Source: Fusarium oxysporum f. sp. lycopersici 4287 (Eukaryota; Ascomycota; Sordariomycetes; Hypocreales; Nectriaceae). From it: a DNA stretch of 64,000 nt. Shown here in pieces: positions 20,125 to 31,820 of the stretch (the stretch's first letter is position 1; the number at the start of each line of letters is the position of its first letter). The stretch is taken from the NCBI RefSeq assembly GCF_000149955.1, contig NW_017264846.1, positions 261,171-325,170 on the forward strand. Reading direction: 5' to 3'. The notes under the pieces were generated by a model. The model saw only the letters and a program-made list of their open reading frames with translations. It did no database searches and was not told where the DNA came from. The position numbers were made by a program, and so were the translations under genes.

Positions 20125-21430
20125 TGCGCTACTAGAAACATCAGACATCAGACGGCTTTCCTTCCTCCGCATTCTAATCATCTTGCGAACAGAACCCGCA
20201 GTATACATTGCAAATACAATGATACTGACAACAGCATAGGCAATGATCAGACCCGTAGAAGCACCTGATAACTGCAGACCAATCCCACCATTAACGATCC
20301 CAATTATCATCAAAGCCCGGCCGTACCAGAGATGGGCGTGGCTAACGGCGGTTCGTCGTTCGTATCTGAGGTAGTTCTTGTGATGCCACCATCCTAGGAT
20401 TGGCTGTATAATCATGAGGATGCATACAATGGTGCCGAGCTGGACATGAGGTTCGGTGAACCACTAAACACGAGTTAGCAAGTATTGTCGTTCAAAGAAC
20501 AATTGTTGGAATACATACGTCTCCGCCGCGGTCGGCAGCAATCTTGCCGACACCAAAGCCAGCCCACATGCCGATAAACATAATTATCTGCCATGAAGCA
20601 TGAACAAGCCACTTCCCCAGCAACGGCATCAATAGGGAACCGATGGGAAATCCTAGTAGGAAAACGACGGACATAATGACACCATGAATCGTGCCAGTAT
20701 GGTCCTCACCACCACCGCCACCGGCAACAGCGTCGTTGCTGGAGCCTGAGCTAGGCTGAGTATTCGACTTGTATGGTAAAAGGGTTGTTGTTCGAAGTTA
20801 TGAATGCTTTTGAAAGGTCGACTGAGAAACCGTCGGTGCCGTCGTGCTCGTCGAAGTCAGCACTGACATCGGTCGTGTCCAAAGGACTACCAGTCCTCCA
20901 AGCACTGATCCCAGTCACTAGACCCTTTCAAGTCCAAAGTACCTAGGTCACCACATTCTAATATTTGGCCACCATCGGTTTTATTCGAGACGGCCGCTTT
21001 CCTTCAAGAAAGCTTGACAGAAACTGCATGCGGGCTATACGTCAGGCCATATTAATGGGCCCATGCCCCCTGTTCTCCGTGGCTCAAAGGTAACATTTCT
21101 CCAGAACCCGTGCTTGATAAACGACGAACATTGTAGAGCCGCTCATGCGGTCTCCGGTTCCGAGGGCGATCCATTGGTAATCGGTGGGAGCTTCGAGTCG
21201 TAGGAATAACGTGTCAGAGCTTGACGAGGCTGTTGAAGATGGCACGCCCCAGCTGTAACAAATCTTGCTAGAATCTCCATCGCAGTAGGACACTGGAGAT
21301 GCTGATGTCTTTCCAGCGACTAGATAAGAAGGTTTATGAGATCCTGCCTAATGCTGCATTTTTTGAGCAGTCAGGGGGTCTTACTTAGCGCTAGAGCGCC
21401 AACAATGGCTTTTGTCGGGGTGAGCTTCAT
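20110..21430 (-). pseudogene. DOMON-cytochrome b561 membrane protein, frameshifted
   Basis: ATG at 21430 starts a signal peptide (MKLTPTKAIVGALAL). Intron 21320-21384 follows, then a DOMON haem-type domain (SYCDGDSSKICYSW..YQWIALGTGDRMSGSTMFVVY). Later blocks are LGTLDLKGSSDW and DTTDVSADFDEHDGTDGFSV, then a Gly-rich linker and HDGTIHGVIM-like start of cytochrome b561 (FLLGFPIGSLLMP; intron at GTATGT near 20522; IIQPILGWWHH; HLWYGRALMIIGIVNGGIGL). Such proteins move electrons across membranes, sometimes in lignocellulose or iron systems. An extra base in the CCC run 20910-20912 breaks the frame at SSDW/ISAW. A second frame change lies near 20780, and the region just after FVVY also fails to align. 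Confidence 0.7.
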
Positions 21431-22520
21431 GTCAATGGATCATGAATGTCTCAACGGCTAATTGTGGCAATGAGTGACTAATGTGTTGAGAAGGTATACT
21501 GTGCTGATACTCGAGTAGAGCGTTCTAAAGATACTCGATAGACCATCATGAAACTCCTTTTGGATTTAACGCTCTTTAAGCTTCATTTTTCTGGCCAATT
21601 TGACTAACCAACAGTTAGCATACGTAATCCTCCTCAAAAGCCACTGCAAAAATAGCCCTGATCTAAAACCTCCGGGTTCTTTGCGCCAATCACAAGTCAT
21701 GTAATTATGCTTACGCCTTTCCAGAATGTCGGGTGGCTGCACTTCCAGCCGAAAGTACGTCAGCCCTCCCTTTATCCCAAAATATTCAATCACCTAAAAT
21801 GGCGGCCGACTACTACAGTAGGAGCATTTTAGGGTCGGATCATGCCCATGCACAGAGATCGTTGCCAAGAGATCCCCCAGTCTTGGCGTCAATGATCGGA
21901 AGTTGCTCCATTTTGAGCCTCTTGGTGGTATGCTAGAGGGAAAGACTTACGCGGCCTTGAAATTAATCATAGACTGGACAGGGAATTTTTAGAGACAGTG
22001 TCATGGTGTTGGATGCGCCACATGTTTCAGCAGAAATGGCTGCATTCGCGGCTCACCTTGTTTGCCGTACAACCGATATTTATCAGACCTCGGTTAGCTT
22101 TATGCATAAGTTCAACACCCAAAATTTACCATCGGGCTTTACATCCTGTCGAGAAGGTTAGTGCGAGAAATATGACGATACTTTTGTTTGTTGCTGACTA
22201 GCAAATTGCCCGCACTACGTGTCACTGCTATCATAGCCCCTTCTACATACATCTTACCCGTGGACTAAATGAACCTACTTTTCGATATCACCAGTTTAGA
22301 AGCCGGTGTATCAGAGCTAGTGGTGTTAGTTCAGCGGATATTGCCGTGAGTAAAATTCCCCCCCTTTACTTCGTGATCTGATGATGCATGAGGGTACAGT
22401 CACACACGTTATTTGATTGGCTGCCCAAAACTTGGTGTCGCACTGAGCGTGCTTAAAGAGTTAAAGTAAAATGTGTTGAGCAGCAGCAAAAATATGCTGA
22501 TTTTTGTCTCAAGTTATCTC
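21431..22520. other. Intergenic, nothing recognised
   Basis: AT-leaning sequence with short frames on both strands. No domain, splice-consistent gene model or repeat terminus was found. Confidence 0.45.
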
Positions 22521-22599
22521 TTATGAATGAATGAATGAATTTATTCCGCCAGGGAGGATACGCCTCATAGGGCCCACGACATGTATGCGTTTTGCTCGT

Positions 22600-25500
22600 C
22601 TCTCGGGCCAAGAGTGGCGGAGTACTTTGCTACAATATTATCATTCGCTCCTCCGCTGGCGGTGTTGCGCACAATGCCACCTATGCCGACTAGTCCCGTT
22701 TCTCGCAGAGGCGCTCGTTGCGATGAGCACTTGTCTCATGTTGCTGGTCTCGGTCACGTCGTCACCTGTATCTACATATGCCGCTGCCTCCTTGTCTGAA
22801 TCGTACTCCACCACCATGTGTCTATGCCACGGTGGTAGTGCATACGGCTCGATCGTTTCCATCCGTTCTATTGCGCCATCGTGGGCGAGTGCTAGTTTCG
22901 TCAACGGCGACATATACCTCCGTGTCTCCCTCACCCTAAGTGTCGCCAGCGGGTGCGCCTTCGGCAGTGTTTGCATGTTGACGTAGAGCCGTGTGCCGGC
23001 CTGCGCGTGGCGTTCACCGATGGGTAGAATACCAGCTTCAGCTTCCGCCACTGCCATCGAAACCGTCTTGAAGGCTCCTGTGATGGCTTGCACACCCATT
23101 TTCTGTGCCTCGTTCAGCCACCTGGTCTCCCTCCACCCGCGTCGGTGGGACCAAACGTTCGAAGCGTAGTATCGTCGGGGCCACCGTTGCTACAAACAAC
23201 TGTCTCGCCGTCCGGGGCGTCAACATCTTCAGCCTTCGTAGACACATGGCCGCCCGAAGTCCCCGTGTAGCTGCTTCCTTTACGTGTTCCTCATACCGCA
23301 ACTCCGAGTCCATCACTAGTCCTAGTATCTTGCCACTTTTCTTTGGGATGATCGCCTGGCCTTTGATCGTATACGGGCTTTCATCGGTGCGTTCGTGATG
23401 GCGCGTGAAGTGTATGATGACTGTCTTGTCCTCCTCAAATGTCGCCCCGCTTCGTCTTTGCCACTCCAGTGCTCTGTCGATGACGGCCTGGATGCCTACT
23501 CGGTTGGCTTCTGCTGTCGGACCCGTCACCCAGGCTGAGTAGTCATCGATAAAGGCGATTGATCCACCTTTTGCATCGATCTTGCATTGCACGAGGTCTG
23601 CGTTGAAGAAAAGGAACAGCACCGGTGACAGCGGCGACCCTTGCGGAAGCCCAGCCTGTGGCAGGTCCCGTCGCCCAGAGGTGTAGCCGTTTACCACGAT
23701 CGTCACGGATCGATTGGAGCAGAAAGCGTCGATCCACTTTACTACCCCCTTGGGGATGCCTCTGGCTTCCAGTCTCTGCAGTAATCGATCCTTGAATACC
23801 CCGTTGTATGCTCCCTTCACGTCGAAGCTTATCAGGCTGAGCACCTTCCGGTTGCGCCACGCTTTGTAGATGTGCTCCTGAAGGAGCAGGAGAGCCTGGT
23901 CGGCCGATCGTTGCTTCCTTCCGCCAAAATGGTTGGTGGGTAGCAGTCCGAATGTCTCTACCGCGTACGAGATCCGGTCAGCCACGATTGCCTCTAGAAT
24001 CTTGCCCAGAGTCGATAGAAGTGAGATCGGTCTCCATGACTTGGCTACCTTGTAGTTGTCCTTGCCTGGCTTCTTGAGCGGGATGATTTTCGCGCTCCTC
24101 CACTGGACCGGCAGCTCTCCGTCTCTCAGGGATGTCCGAAACAGATGCAACACCCGCTCTCCCACTACTGGCCAGAGCTGCTTCCACACCATCGCCTGCA
24201 GTCCATCTTCGCCTGGGGCTTTCCATGCCTTGGCCGCCATCACCTTCTCTTCCACCTCCTCTAGCGTCAACTCTGGCATCGCTACTTCTCGCTGCGCCGG
24301 CCGGCGCTCTTCATCCTCGATCACAGCCGGCAGAGGGGGGAAGAAGACGCTGAGAAGCTCCTCTGCCTGTTCTGCCTTGTCGCTCGTCGTCGTTCCATCT
24401 CTTCTCTTTAGAGGAGGTATTTTATCACCCATTGCTTCGCCTCCAGGCGAGAGGTACTTGGCTGATTGCCAGATGTTGGCTCCGTCTTCGAGAAAGCTGT
24501 CCCAGTGTGCCTTTTTCTGCCTCCTGATCGCGTCGTGGTATTCCTGTGCCGCTTCTCTGGCCTTTTGCTCTAGGTCTGCTGCCTCTCGTCCTCGTCGCCG
24601 GCATGCCCTTGCCTGGTTGCGCCAATATGTGTACATCCGCCGCAGTCGGGTCAGGTCCGTCGTCCACCACCTCTTGGCATAAGGCGACGGCTTGACCCGT
24701 GGGACCAGGTCGTTGATCGCGTCCAGCACCACCGACATTAGCCTGTCCGTCTGAGCCTGCACTGTGCCGCCAAACGGCAACGCTTCCAGTTTCGTCCTCA
24801 CCCTCTCCTTGATCTCTAACCAAGGTGCATTTTTGAATAGCAGTCTGTCGCTGGGCGTTCGTTCCGGCGGTGTTGTGTCAAACTCCGTTCGGATCGCCCG
24901 ATGGTCCGATCCATGCTCTGTTGGATGTATCCCACAGCTCGTCATCTCGTCTGCCAGCTCCGTTGATGCCAGCACCAGGTCAATCGTGCTCGCTATACCC
25001 CCTGGGCCTTCCCACGTTTTCGTGCCTCGGGGCAGCAGGCCGTGAAGGCCATGTTCTCCCATCAGCTCTATGATCGGTCCAGCTTCGCCTTGCCTCCTTC
25101 CCGTCACTTCATCACCTCCCCATAGTGTGTCATGACGATTGAAATCCCCTACCAAGATCACGTCAGTTCTTCTGCCGGACCCATTGCGGAATTTTGCAAT
25201 CGCCGTGTGCAGCTGTCCCATCGCCGCTTCGAGTGCCTGCTCGTTTCTCCCCTCTATATATACCGACACAACCAGCACGTCACGCTCAGGGAACCTGACG
25301 ATCGCTGCCGTCAGGTCTGGTGACGGTATCGGGACCTGCTCTGCCTCCAAGTCCCTCCGTACCCAGAGCATGCTGCGGATCGGCCATCGCGACACACGCG
25401 GCTCACGCGTCTTGGTGGGGATCATCTTCGTCCAGTTGCTGTGGTGATTAGGCACCGTCATCACCTGTCCCTCGATTGTGCATGCCCATGGCTCTGCCAC

Positions 25501-25605
25501 CGCCAGCGCTACATAGTCCTCAAGTTCTTTGTCATTCATCATGCTCAGATGCACCTTATCGTTCTTACGCACGTTCAGTTGGTACACTTGTAGCCTAGTG
25601 CTCAT
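22600..25605 (-). pseudogene. LINE ORF2: endonuclease-reverse transcriptase
   Basis: The best start is the ATG at 25605-25603, overlapping the ORF1 stop. The endonuclease has VAEPWA, ILVGDFNRHDTLWGG and HGSDHRAIRTEF. The reverse transcriptase has WRPISLLSTLGKILE, LISFDVKGAYNGV, QAGLPQGSPLSPVLFLFFNA and the catalytic AFIDDYSAW (DD codons at 23542-23547). A C-terminal RNase H-like region begins near 22760. Near 23176 the reading ATVAPTI-LRFERL should be ATVAPTIDYASNVWSH, which two missing bases explain. A second shift lies near 22700. The element is otherwise well preserved. It is the same family as the copy at 40022-42398. Confidence 0.85.
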
Positions 25606-27025
25606 CTCCTCGCATTTGACGCAATCGACATGCTCGACGGAATGATTCGTGCCGTCCTCCGCATGACACGCACACTGGCTCTGCTGATTCGCATTGTCCA
25701 TGGTGATGTCCTCGCTCCGCACATCTGCCGCATCTCTGCGCTTCTTTGCAGACGAATGCCTTGTGGCCTAGCCCCCAGCAATTGTAGCATTGCACCACCT
25801 CGGCTCTAGGCTCGAACATGCTAGTTCTCGCCGATTCGCCTGCGAGGTGAAAGTATTTGTCTTCCAAGAGCCGTCTTGCATCGCTTTCTTTCGTCACGTA
25901 AATCACCATCGATCCGTATGCCTTGCCGTTTCCCTTATCGCTAAGCCAGCTCATCCTAGCAATCGTCACTTCGTTCTCTTGGCCGAGTACTTCAGCAACG
26001 CCGGGAAGAAGGTTGTGGTTCGAGTCCAGGACCGCCGACCGGTTAGCCCCATTGATCTTGACCGGGTACAGCCGCTCTCTCAGGAGCTTTGCCCCCGGTA
26101 TATTTGTTTCCAACACTGCTTGTCGAACCATGTGAAGTTCCGCCACGTTTCTACAGATTACCTTGATGATGTTGGCGTTCCTAGCCCCTCTAACCACCGC
26201 TGCGCATCTCCATCTCTCGCCCTCCTTTTTTGTCCTCACAGCGGCTTCGATAGCCTGTCGGACCTCTCCGATCTGCGCCTTGTTTCTGTCATCGTCGCCC
26301 ACTCCGGAGATGTCTATCATGCAGAACAGATCCTCTCCAGGGGATGAAAGCGGCGGCGTAGGTGATGACACCACCTCGGGGCCTCTAACGCCGCCATTCT
26401 GCCCCTCTGTTGGCGACATACGAGCTATGTCTGCAAATGACTGCCTGGGGTTCGTCCGGGCGGAGCCGGCTACGGCGTGCTGCGCCGTGATGTCTAATTT
26501 CTCATGGATGCGTTTGAGCTCTTCGGAAGCCTGCACTTGCAGGGGCTCGATATCGCATGGGGCGTGCTGCTGCATTCGTTTGAGTTCGTCAACCTATTCC
26601 TGCATCAGCTTTCGTTCCTGTGCGGCTTGCGCCTGAATGCCTTGAATATCCTGTTGCAGCTGCCTAATCGCTTTCTCCTGGCCTTCGATCATTTGCTTGA
26701 GCGCCTGTTGCTCCTTTTTCCAGGCATTCCACAGAGTTTCAATGATTCTCTGGTGAGAAGTCGTGATTTCCTTCACGGTTTCCTGCTGCGCCTTCGCCAT
26801 CTGTTTCATTGTTTCGTCGCGTACTTCGCGAATCAGGGCTTGCATTACTATCCCAACATTACCAGACAAGTTCTCCATTCCTTTCGCTGTTAGCTTTCGT
26901 GGCCGGTCTGATTTGCGCATGCTGGAATCCCGAGGGCAGGCGTCCTCAGAGGTCACAACGATGCTGTCCGCAACCGCGTCCATCGCGCCGTTTCGCGTCG
27001 CGTCGCGCCCCGCTTGATTTTCCAA
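25595..27025 (-). pseudogene. LINE ORF1: gag-like zinc-knuckle protein
   Basis: ATG at 27025. The N-terminal third is a predicted coiled coil (WNAWKKEQQALKQMIEGQEK). TAG at 26594-26596 interrupts the frame where Gln is likely (CAG to TAG); the same frame then continues to 25595. The C-terminus has CCHC-type knuckles: CYNCWGLGHKAFVC, CGRCAERGHHHGQC and a CVSC..H..C block. Such proteins coat the LINE RNA in the ribonucleoprotein particle. With the single stop read through, length is about 476 aa, normal for the group. Confidence 0.85.
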
Positions 27026-27425
27026 ACGGCTGCCTCCACAACGTTAAAGATTGTAAAGATTGTACATCTATCTGTGTGGGGTATTCCATCCCACAGGTTT
27101 TACTTTAAATCACCCAGCTTGATTACTAAGGGCTGTTGTTCCTGAGGCTCGTTGAGACCATGCCCGGCCTGCGACACTTATCTTGGGCAATTGTGTAGGC
27201 AGTTGGTATGCTGCCTGAAGTGTGTTTTGAGAAGTGTTATTTAGAGTCGATGATGGCCATAAGCTGATGCAAATCGCGCGCCCCTACCTCGTTAAATATG
27301 ATACCCTAGCATAGTACCTTTCTGTCCCTGATTTGAGTTTGCGTGTGATGTGAGTAAAGTTTCATGGTCGCTGAGTCTGTTCTCCCGCCGCCGCTGGCTG
27401 TGAGTCATCATTCAGTATGCTAGGC

Positions 27426-27432
27426 TATAAAT
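27426..27432 (+). promoter_or_regulatory. TATA-like box upstream of the 27543 gene
   Basis: TATAAAT lies 111-117 bp before the start codon at 27543, a normal distance for a fungal core promoter with a short 5' UTR. No other element was recognised between the LINE and this site. Confidence 0.4.
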
Positions 27433-27542
27433 AGAAGCTCCCCCGCCTCTCTACCCCAAATCCGTTTCTCCAGATCCACAGCAGACGGAACAAGTCTCAT
27501 TCCATACCAGACCATTACAGACCTGTCCCCGGCCCCAACACA

Positions 27543-29228
27543 ATGTCTACTCAGGCTTCTCACGTCGTTCCAAGGACAAGCCTTCTGGGCCTTCCCTTGG
27601 AACTGCGCGAACAAATTTATTTCTACTACTTCAAGGCAGATGGTGGCTATATCTCAGATGGCGATAAGCTGGTTCAGGCCAGTGGCCAAGCAGCTAGCAT
27701 GTCGCTTCGGTTGGCATGTCGCTTGATCGCCTGCGAGACTCGACATTTCCCTTTCACTCTCAACACAATCACCTTTTCGACTATTTACAGGCCGGATTGG
27801 AGGAAACAGGCTTCTACACTCAAACACATGGCCCATTATCATCTCGAACTCCTACGTGGCATGGTCCTTCGTCTCAGGCGACTTTTGACGCCCGACATGT
27901 ACGAGGACCCCAGTTCTGAGTATTCCCAATACATACCAATCGTAAGGGAAGAAGTAGAAGAGTTCATCGATCGTGAGAGCCAACTGCCTCACATTTATGT
28001 GGACGCACGCATCATTGCTGAAGCACGGGAGTACAGGTATGGTGAAGGATTCAGAGTCGGGGTACCTAATATGAGACTGCGACTAGATGATAACACAGTC
28101 TCCCTCAAACGAACAAGGACCTACCTATTGCGACAACTTGCAGAGAAGCACCCCACAGAGTTTTCACAGGCCATTGAAGAAATCTTGCCGGGATGGAACG
28201 ATTCACATTCAATTGCTGAGTTCTTCGGTCTGGGATTTGATCCATGGGCTATGCCCACTCGGTCTGAAGTCAAAAGCATGGTAGATCTAATGCAAATGAC
28301 CAAGTATTGGGAGCGAGCAGATGCGTGGTATGAGTTGGGATTTGACATTCCAGGCTACACTGGCCCAAAATACCGATACAAACGGAAGTCTTGGTTCTCA
28401 GCCGCTGCTCAGGCAATCAGATTTCTCGGACAACTTTCTCACCAACAGCGCCTCTTGATATCTAAGCTTATACTTAAGGAAGACAGATATGCGGCTGCCT
28501 TTCCCGAGTCCCATATCATAGGCATGATTCCATATTGTCGAGAGAATCCGAAGCTCCATGTTGAGCACCGTATAAACCTTTGGCGAAATGTCCTTGCCAA
28601 AGGCGATGAGATCAGAATCCAGGGCGTTATGTTTGATGTTGAAGGTCCCCGTCAGGTTTATGACGATACTCCGGAGCTACCTCAAATTATGCCTAGGACT
28701 ATCGGGAGTACCTTTACCGGCTTTATTATGCATACCTTGGAGGCCTTGAAAGAAGGACTGCCTTCCGAATCGTACTCCTTTATTCTGGGTGGCTATCCTG
28801 ATCGGAATCGTGCAACGGAGCTCTTTTCCATATCTTTGAAGCCTTATGTCGCCTGGCTTACGGCTCATACGGATTGTGTCGCTTACAGGGTCATTGCCCC
28901 ATCTAATCACAGTGACTATCCATTTACCTCTAGAAGCTCTGCCGAAGGTGTAACCCCCGTGAGCGAGAGAGCTTCTATTATTCAGTGTGATTTCACGCTT
29001 GACCAGCCCTGGGACTATGAAATGATTTACGACGAATCCGCAGCGGCCGAAGTCTCGACACTAGAGCGCTTGATGCTGTATGGTCCTCACGAAGAAATTG
29101 GGCCTGAAACCGTTGACGTTTCGACCCGCCTCCTTGATTGGGAAAAGATCCAGAGGGAAAATTATGAGATGGAAGAGCTTTCAGAGGGTGTTTTTGCAGA
29201 GAGTTACAACCGCCGTCACCGGACATGA
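27543..29228 (+). CDS. Single-exon fungal protein with N-terminal F-box-like motif
   Basis: An uninterrupted 561-codon frame from ATG 27543 (first after the TATA box) to 29228. The N-terminus, SLLGLPLELREQIYFYYF, followed by LACRLIACETRHFPFTLNTI, resembles the F-box-like LPxELR-x-I-Y start of a large ascomycete family of unknown function. The rest is soluble and acidic, with no membrane segment. No stop or frameshift was seen although transposons lie on both sides, so it is probably an expressed gene. The F-box reading is an inference from the opening motif. Confidence 0.75.
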   Translation: MSTQASHVVPRTSLLGLPLELREQIYFYYFKADGGYISDGDKLVQASGQAASMSLRLACRLIACETRHFPFTLNTITFSTIYRPDWRKQASTLKHMAHYHLELLRGMVLRLRRLLTPDMYEDPSSEYSQYIPIVREEVEEFIDRESQLPHIYVDARIIAEAREYRYGEGFRVGVPNMRLRLDDNTVSLKRTRTYLLRQLAEKHPTEFSQAIEEILPGWNDSHSIAEFFGLGFDPWAMPTRSEVKSMVDLMQMTKYWERADAWYELGFDIPGYTGPKYRYKRKSWFSAAAQAIRFLGQLSHQQRLLISKLILKEDRYAAAFPESHIIGMIPYCRENPKLHVEHRINLWRNVLAKGDEIRIQGVMFDVEGPRQVYDDTPELPQIMPRTIGSTFTGFIMHTLEALKEGLPSESYSFILGGYPDRNRATELFSISLKPYVAWLTAHTDCVAYRVIAPSNHSDYPFTSRSSAEGVTPVSERASIIQCDFTLDQPWDYEMIYDESAAAEVSTLERLMLYGPHEEIGPETVDVSTRLLDWEKIQRENYEMEELSEGVFAESYNRRHRT

Positions 29229-29511
29229 TCGAACGAGGTAGACTGCAGTCAGCGGCGCTTAGCCTTGCGTCGAAACGCTTGTAATGTCTTCTAGGTTATA
29301 TTATGTGTCTATGCTCTTCATTTAAATGTAGTTCTTACTTAAGTTGACACTCTTCTTGGTAACCAGTTTGCATGATCAGCTTGTTGGCTCGACAGCTTGT
29401 CAAATTGCTGCTACGATGGCAACTATGCGTCCACGCCACACTGATGGTTCCCTTGATTCCTCTCTCAAACTGTACAATTAACGACGCTGTGCCATACTTT
29501 ATCAATACATA

Positions 29512-30897
29512 CAATCCCGTGCCAAAAGTCTGACAACACCAAGGGCGCCTACCCCACTTCGGTCCAGCATCACCAAATAACTCAATTACTTTAACAACAA
29601 GAATTATATAGTCAATGGCTTCTGAACAACGCAATTTTGGTACTGAAATAAGCGGGAATCGCCAAAGAAACCATGAATTTACTCCCGAGCAAAGAGCAGC
29701 CATGGTGGCTGAGATATATGCCGGCAAATCAATGAGACAGGCTGCAACCTCCTACTCAACGGATCCCGGGACGGTCTCCCAGACAGTTAAACGCTGGAAA
29801 GAACACCACAACAACGTCTCTAAACCACGTTCTGGGCGTCCATAGAAACTTAGCGCTCGGCAGATTATATCTATCCAGTCATTTGTTAAAAGAAATCGCT
29901 CAATTACGTGGAATGAAGCTTTATTGGAGCTTGGTGTTGAAGTGTCAGTCCGGACGCTACGTCGTCGGTTACAGAGGTATTGGCGACGCAAATGGAGGTC
30001 AAAAAAGAGGATTAAACTGTCAAAAGACGATGCAAAAGCAAGGCCACAACATGCCCGTTTTTGGATTCGTCATATCGACGAATATATTCTCGTAAATGCC
30101 CTCCAAAAGGCACCCTTTTCAACGCTGACTTTCTCACAGATCTGCTTCACCGACGAGGTCACGGTTTCAAATGCACCGAACAACCCCGACGACTGGGTCT
30201 TTCGCAGACCTGATGAGAAATACTGTACGGACCTAGTCAATGTCCAGCAGCATGTTAAACCGACTATTTCGCTCATGTTCTGGGGAGCTGTCGTCAGAGA
30301 CAAGCAGTCATCTCATTCCAATGACGAGGGATAAGACGGCAAAGAAAGGAGGTTATTCCAGCTGGTCTTATCGCAAAGCCGTGACGGAAGGTCTTCTTCC
30401 TTTCCTAGATGAATTTGACCAATTTCAACAAGACAACGCCCGGATACATACCTCACAACCGTCCCTAGATTGGCTGCTTCTTCATGGGATAAAACCCATT
30501 AATTGGCCGTCTCATTCCCCTGATTTAAACCCTATAGAACACGTGTGGAAAGCTCTAAAAGCCAAGCTATGACGGATGCATCCTGAATTCATCAGATTGA
30601 AGAATAACAAGGCAGATAGAGCTCAGTTGATCAGATGGTTGCAAGTGGCGTGGGCAGCCTTGCCTCCCCACCTGATTTTGAAGCTGACGACTTCCGTACA
30701 TAACCGCCTTCGCGCAGTCATTCAGGCACAGAGATGGTATACAAAATATTAAAGCGCTGATTCAGGGCAATTGATTGATATACCTTTTATTAAATTTAAT
30801 TAATTATTCGCGATGCAATCGCTAAGTGTTTAATCGGTGTTGTAATCAGGGAGGCTGGATGTGGGGCTGGTGTTGTCAGACTTTTGTCCTATAATTT
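29512..30897 (+). mobile_element. Tc1/mariner element (Tc1-A)
   Basis: The inner inverted repeat CAAAAGTCTGACAACACC at 29523-29540 has an exact reverse complement at 30869-30886. Comparison with the Tc1-B element at 44570 places the outer ends next to TA at 29510-29511 and 30898-30899. Size is about 1.39 kb with one transposase gene. The outer 12 bases have diverged between the two ends. Confidence 0.8.
29615..30751 (+). pseudogene. Tc1-A transposase pseudogene
   Basis: The N-terminal helix-turn-helix region is NHEFTPEQRAAMVAEIYAGK..QAATSYSTDPGTVSQTV. The catalytic triad blocks are CFTDEVTV (about 30147), FQQDNARIHTS (about 30423) and WPSHSPDLNPIEHVW (about 30505). It ends RWYTKY at 30751. 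Lesions are TAG at 29843-29845 after SGRP, a frameshift near 30310 between VVRDKQ and SHLIPMTRDKT, and TGA at 30570-30572. Overall identity to Tc1-B is obvious by eye. Confidence 0.85.
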
Positions 30898-31626
30898 TAT
30901 TTAGACTTCATTTTGGCTGAAAGCTGATGCTTATCTTGGTGTATCGGGAAAAGAAGCCGAGCCACGCCATTCTGACCCGAGCCTCGGTTTGCCTAAGCTA
31001 CTGTAAACTTGACGACTTGCACCCGATAAATAGCACAATCTACCTGAGGCGATAATGCAGAGAATATGGGTAGGTTAAGAATATCTAATTGAAACGTCCT
31101 CTCCTCTTCTGCTCTTCAAATATCTTCAATCCGAAACATTACGCCGGTCTTCGGAACTCCGAGTCAGATTTTCGCAACAATTCTACAGATATATAGCAGC
31201 TTCTCCCTTGATACATCTCACTATGGCAACAATGGCTTCAGGTAATTTCTTCATGTCGGCCCTTGACAAAGGTTCAGGGCCGAGCCTCGGGTTCTTACAA
31301 TGCGGATGCCTCTCTCTTCACCATAAAGGGTATTCTTATAAAGCGCAAAGTCCAGGGACTTGGAAGTTCACCGCCAACTCCTGGTAGCTCTTAAACATCC
31401 TTTATGCAATTCCATAGGACGCCACTCTCGCCGGTCGCCCTGCCCCCAAAGCAGTAGCTAGTAGACCAACTGACGTAATTAATGTATGATGGGGACAGGC
31501 TTTCATGGTAAATTTAGAGATATGCTCTAACCATCTCAGAAAAAGTGACCTAAACATCAAGAGGGTCAATACAACAGACATAATAGCACACACACAGTTT
31601 GCACAGGACTGGAAACATACAGTTGG
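30898..31626. other. Intergenic between Tc1-A and an LTR
   Basis: A 54-codon frame (31223-31387, MATMASGNFFMSALDKGSG) opens shortly after a CT-rich stretch and could be a small gene, but no family was recognised. The minus-strand frame at 31402-31593 is hydrophobic and unrecognised. Confidence 0.35.
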
Positions 31627-31820
31627 TGTTGGAAAATCCGGGGATCCCCCTTCCCTTCAGGATTCAGACTAACAGTCTGAAAGTCCTAGATTTAAAGTTT
31701 AAAGTCCTAGATGAAATCATTTAGAGATATAAACCTGAGAAGAACTCTCATCTCACTAATGAACAATCAAGTTTCATAAAATATGTATTTTCACCTAGCA
31801 CTACTGCGCAATATAAACAA
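31627..31820 (+). mobile_element. Solo LTR, small LTR family (copy A1)
   Basis: It starts TGTTGGAAAATCC and ends CAATATAAACA, 194 bp. It shares CTTCAGGATTCAGACTAACA, AGTCCTAGATTTAAAGTTTA and the end CACTACTGCGCAATATAAAC with the copy at 40417-40619, which is inverted. Flanks are GTTGG and ACACT, so there is no target duplication. It cuts the 3' side of a LINE ORF2 (after SAFSVV). Confidence 0.75.

Larger units (their letters stand above)
22522..27060 (-). mobile_element. Nearly full-length LINE (Tad/I-like), minus strand
   Basis: Two ORFs lie in the order ORF1 (27025-25595) then ORF2 (25605-about 22600), typical of Tad/I-group non-LTR retrotransposons with gag-like zinc knuckles, AP endonuclease, reverse transcriptase and RNase H-like C-terminus. 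The 3' end carries the GGCCCTATGAGGCGTATCCT box and then GGAATAAA followed by four TTCA units (22522-22540 on the plus strand), a simple tail instead of poly(A). The 5' end is placed near 27060 only because ORF1 begins at 27025. Confidence 0.85.

Noticed and set aside
22300..22360. Sequence resembling a tRNA D-arm (TTAGTTCAGCGG)
   Set aside because: No cloverleaf could be drawn and no B box lies at the right distance.
24056..24682. 208-codon plus-strand ORF over the LINE
   Set aside because: Shadow of ORF2; Ser/Arg-rich with no domain.
27716..28348. Small ORFs on both strands in 27543-29228
   Set aside because: Contained in a 561-codon clean frame with protein-like composition.
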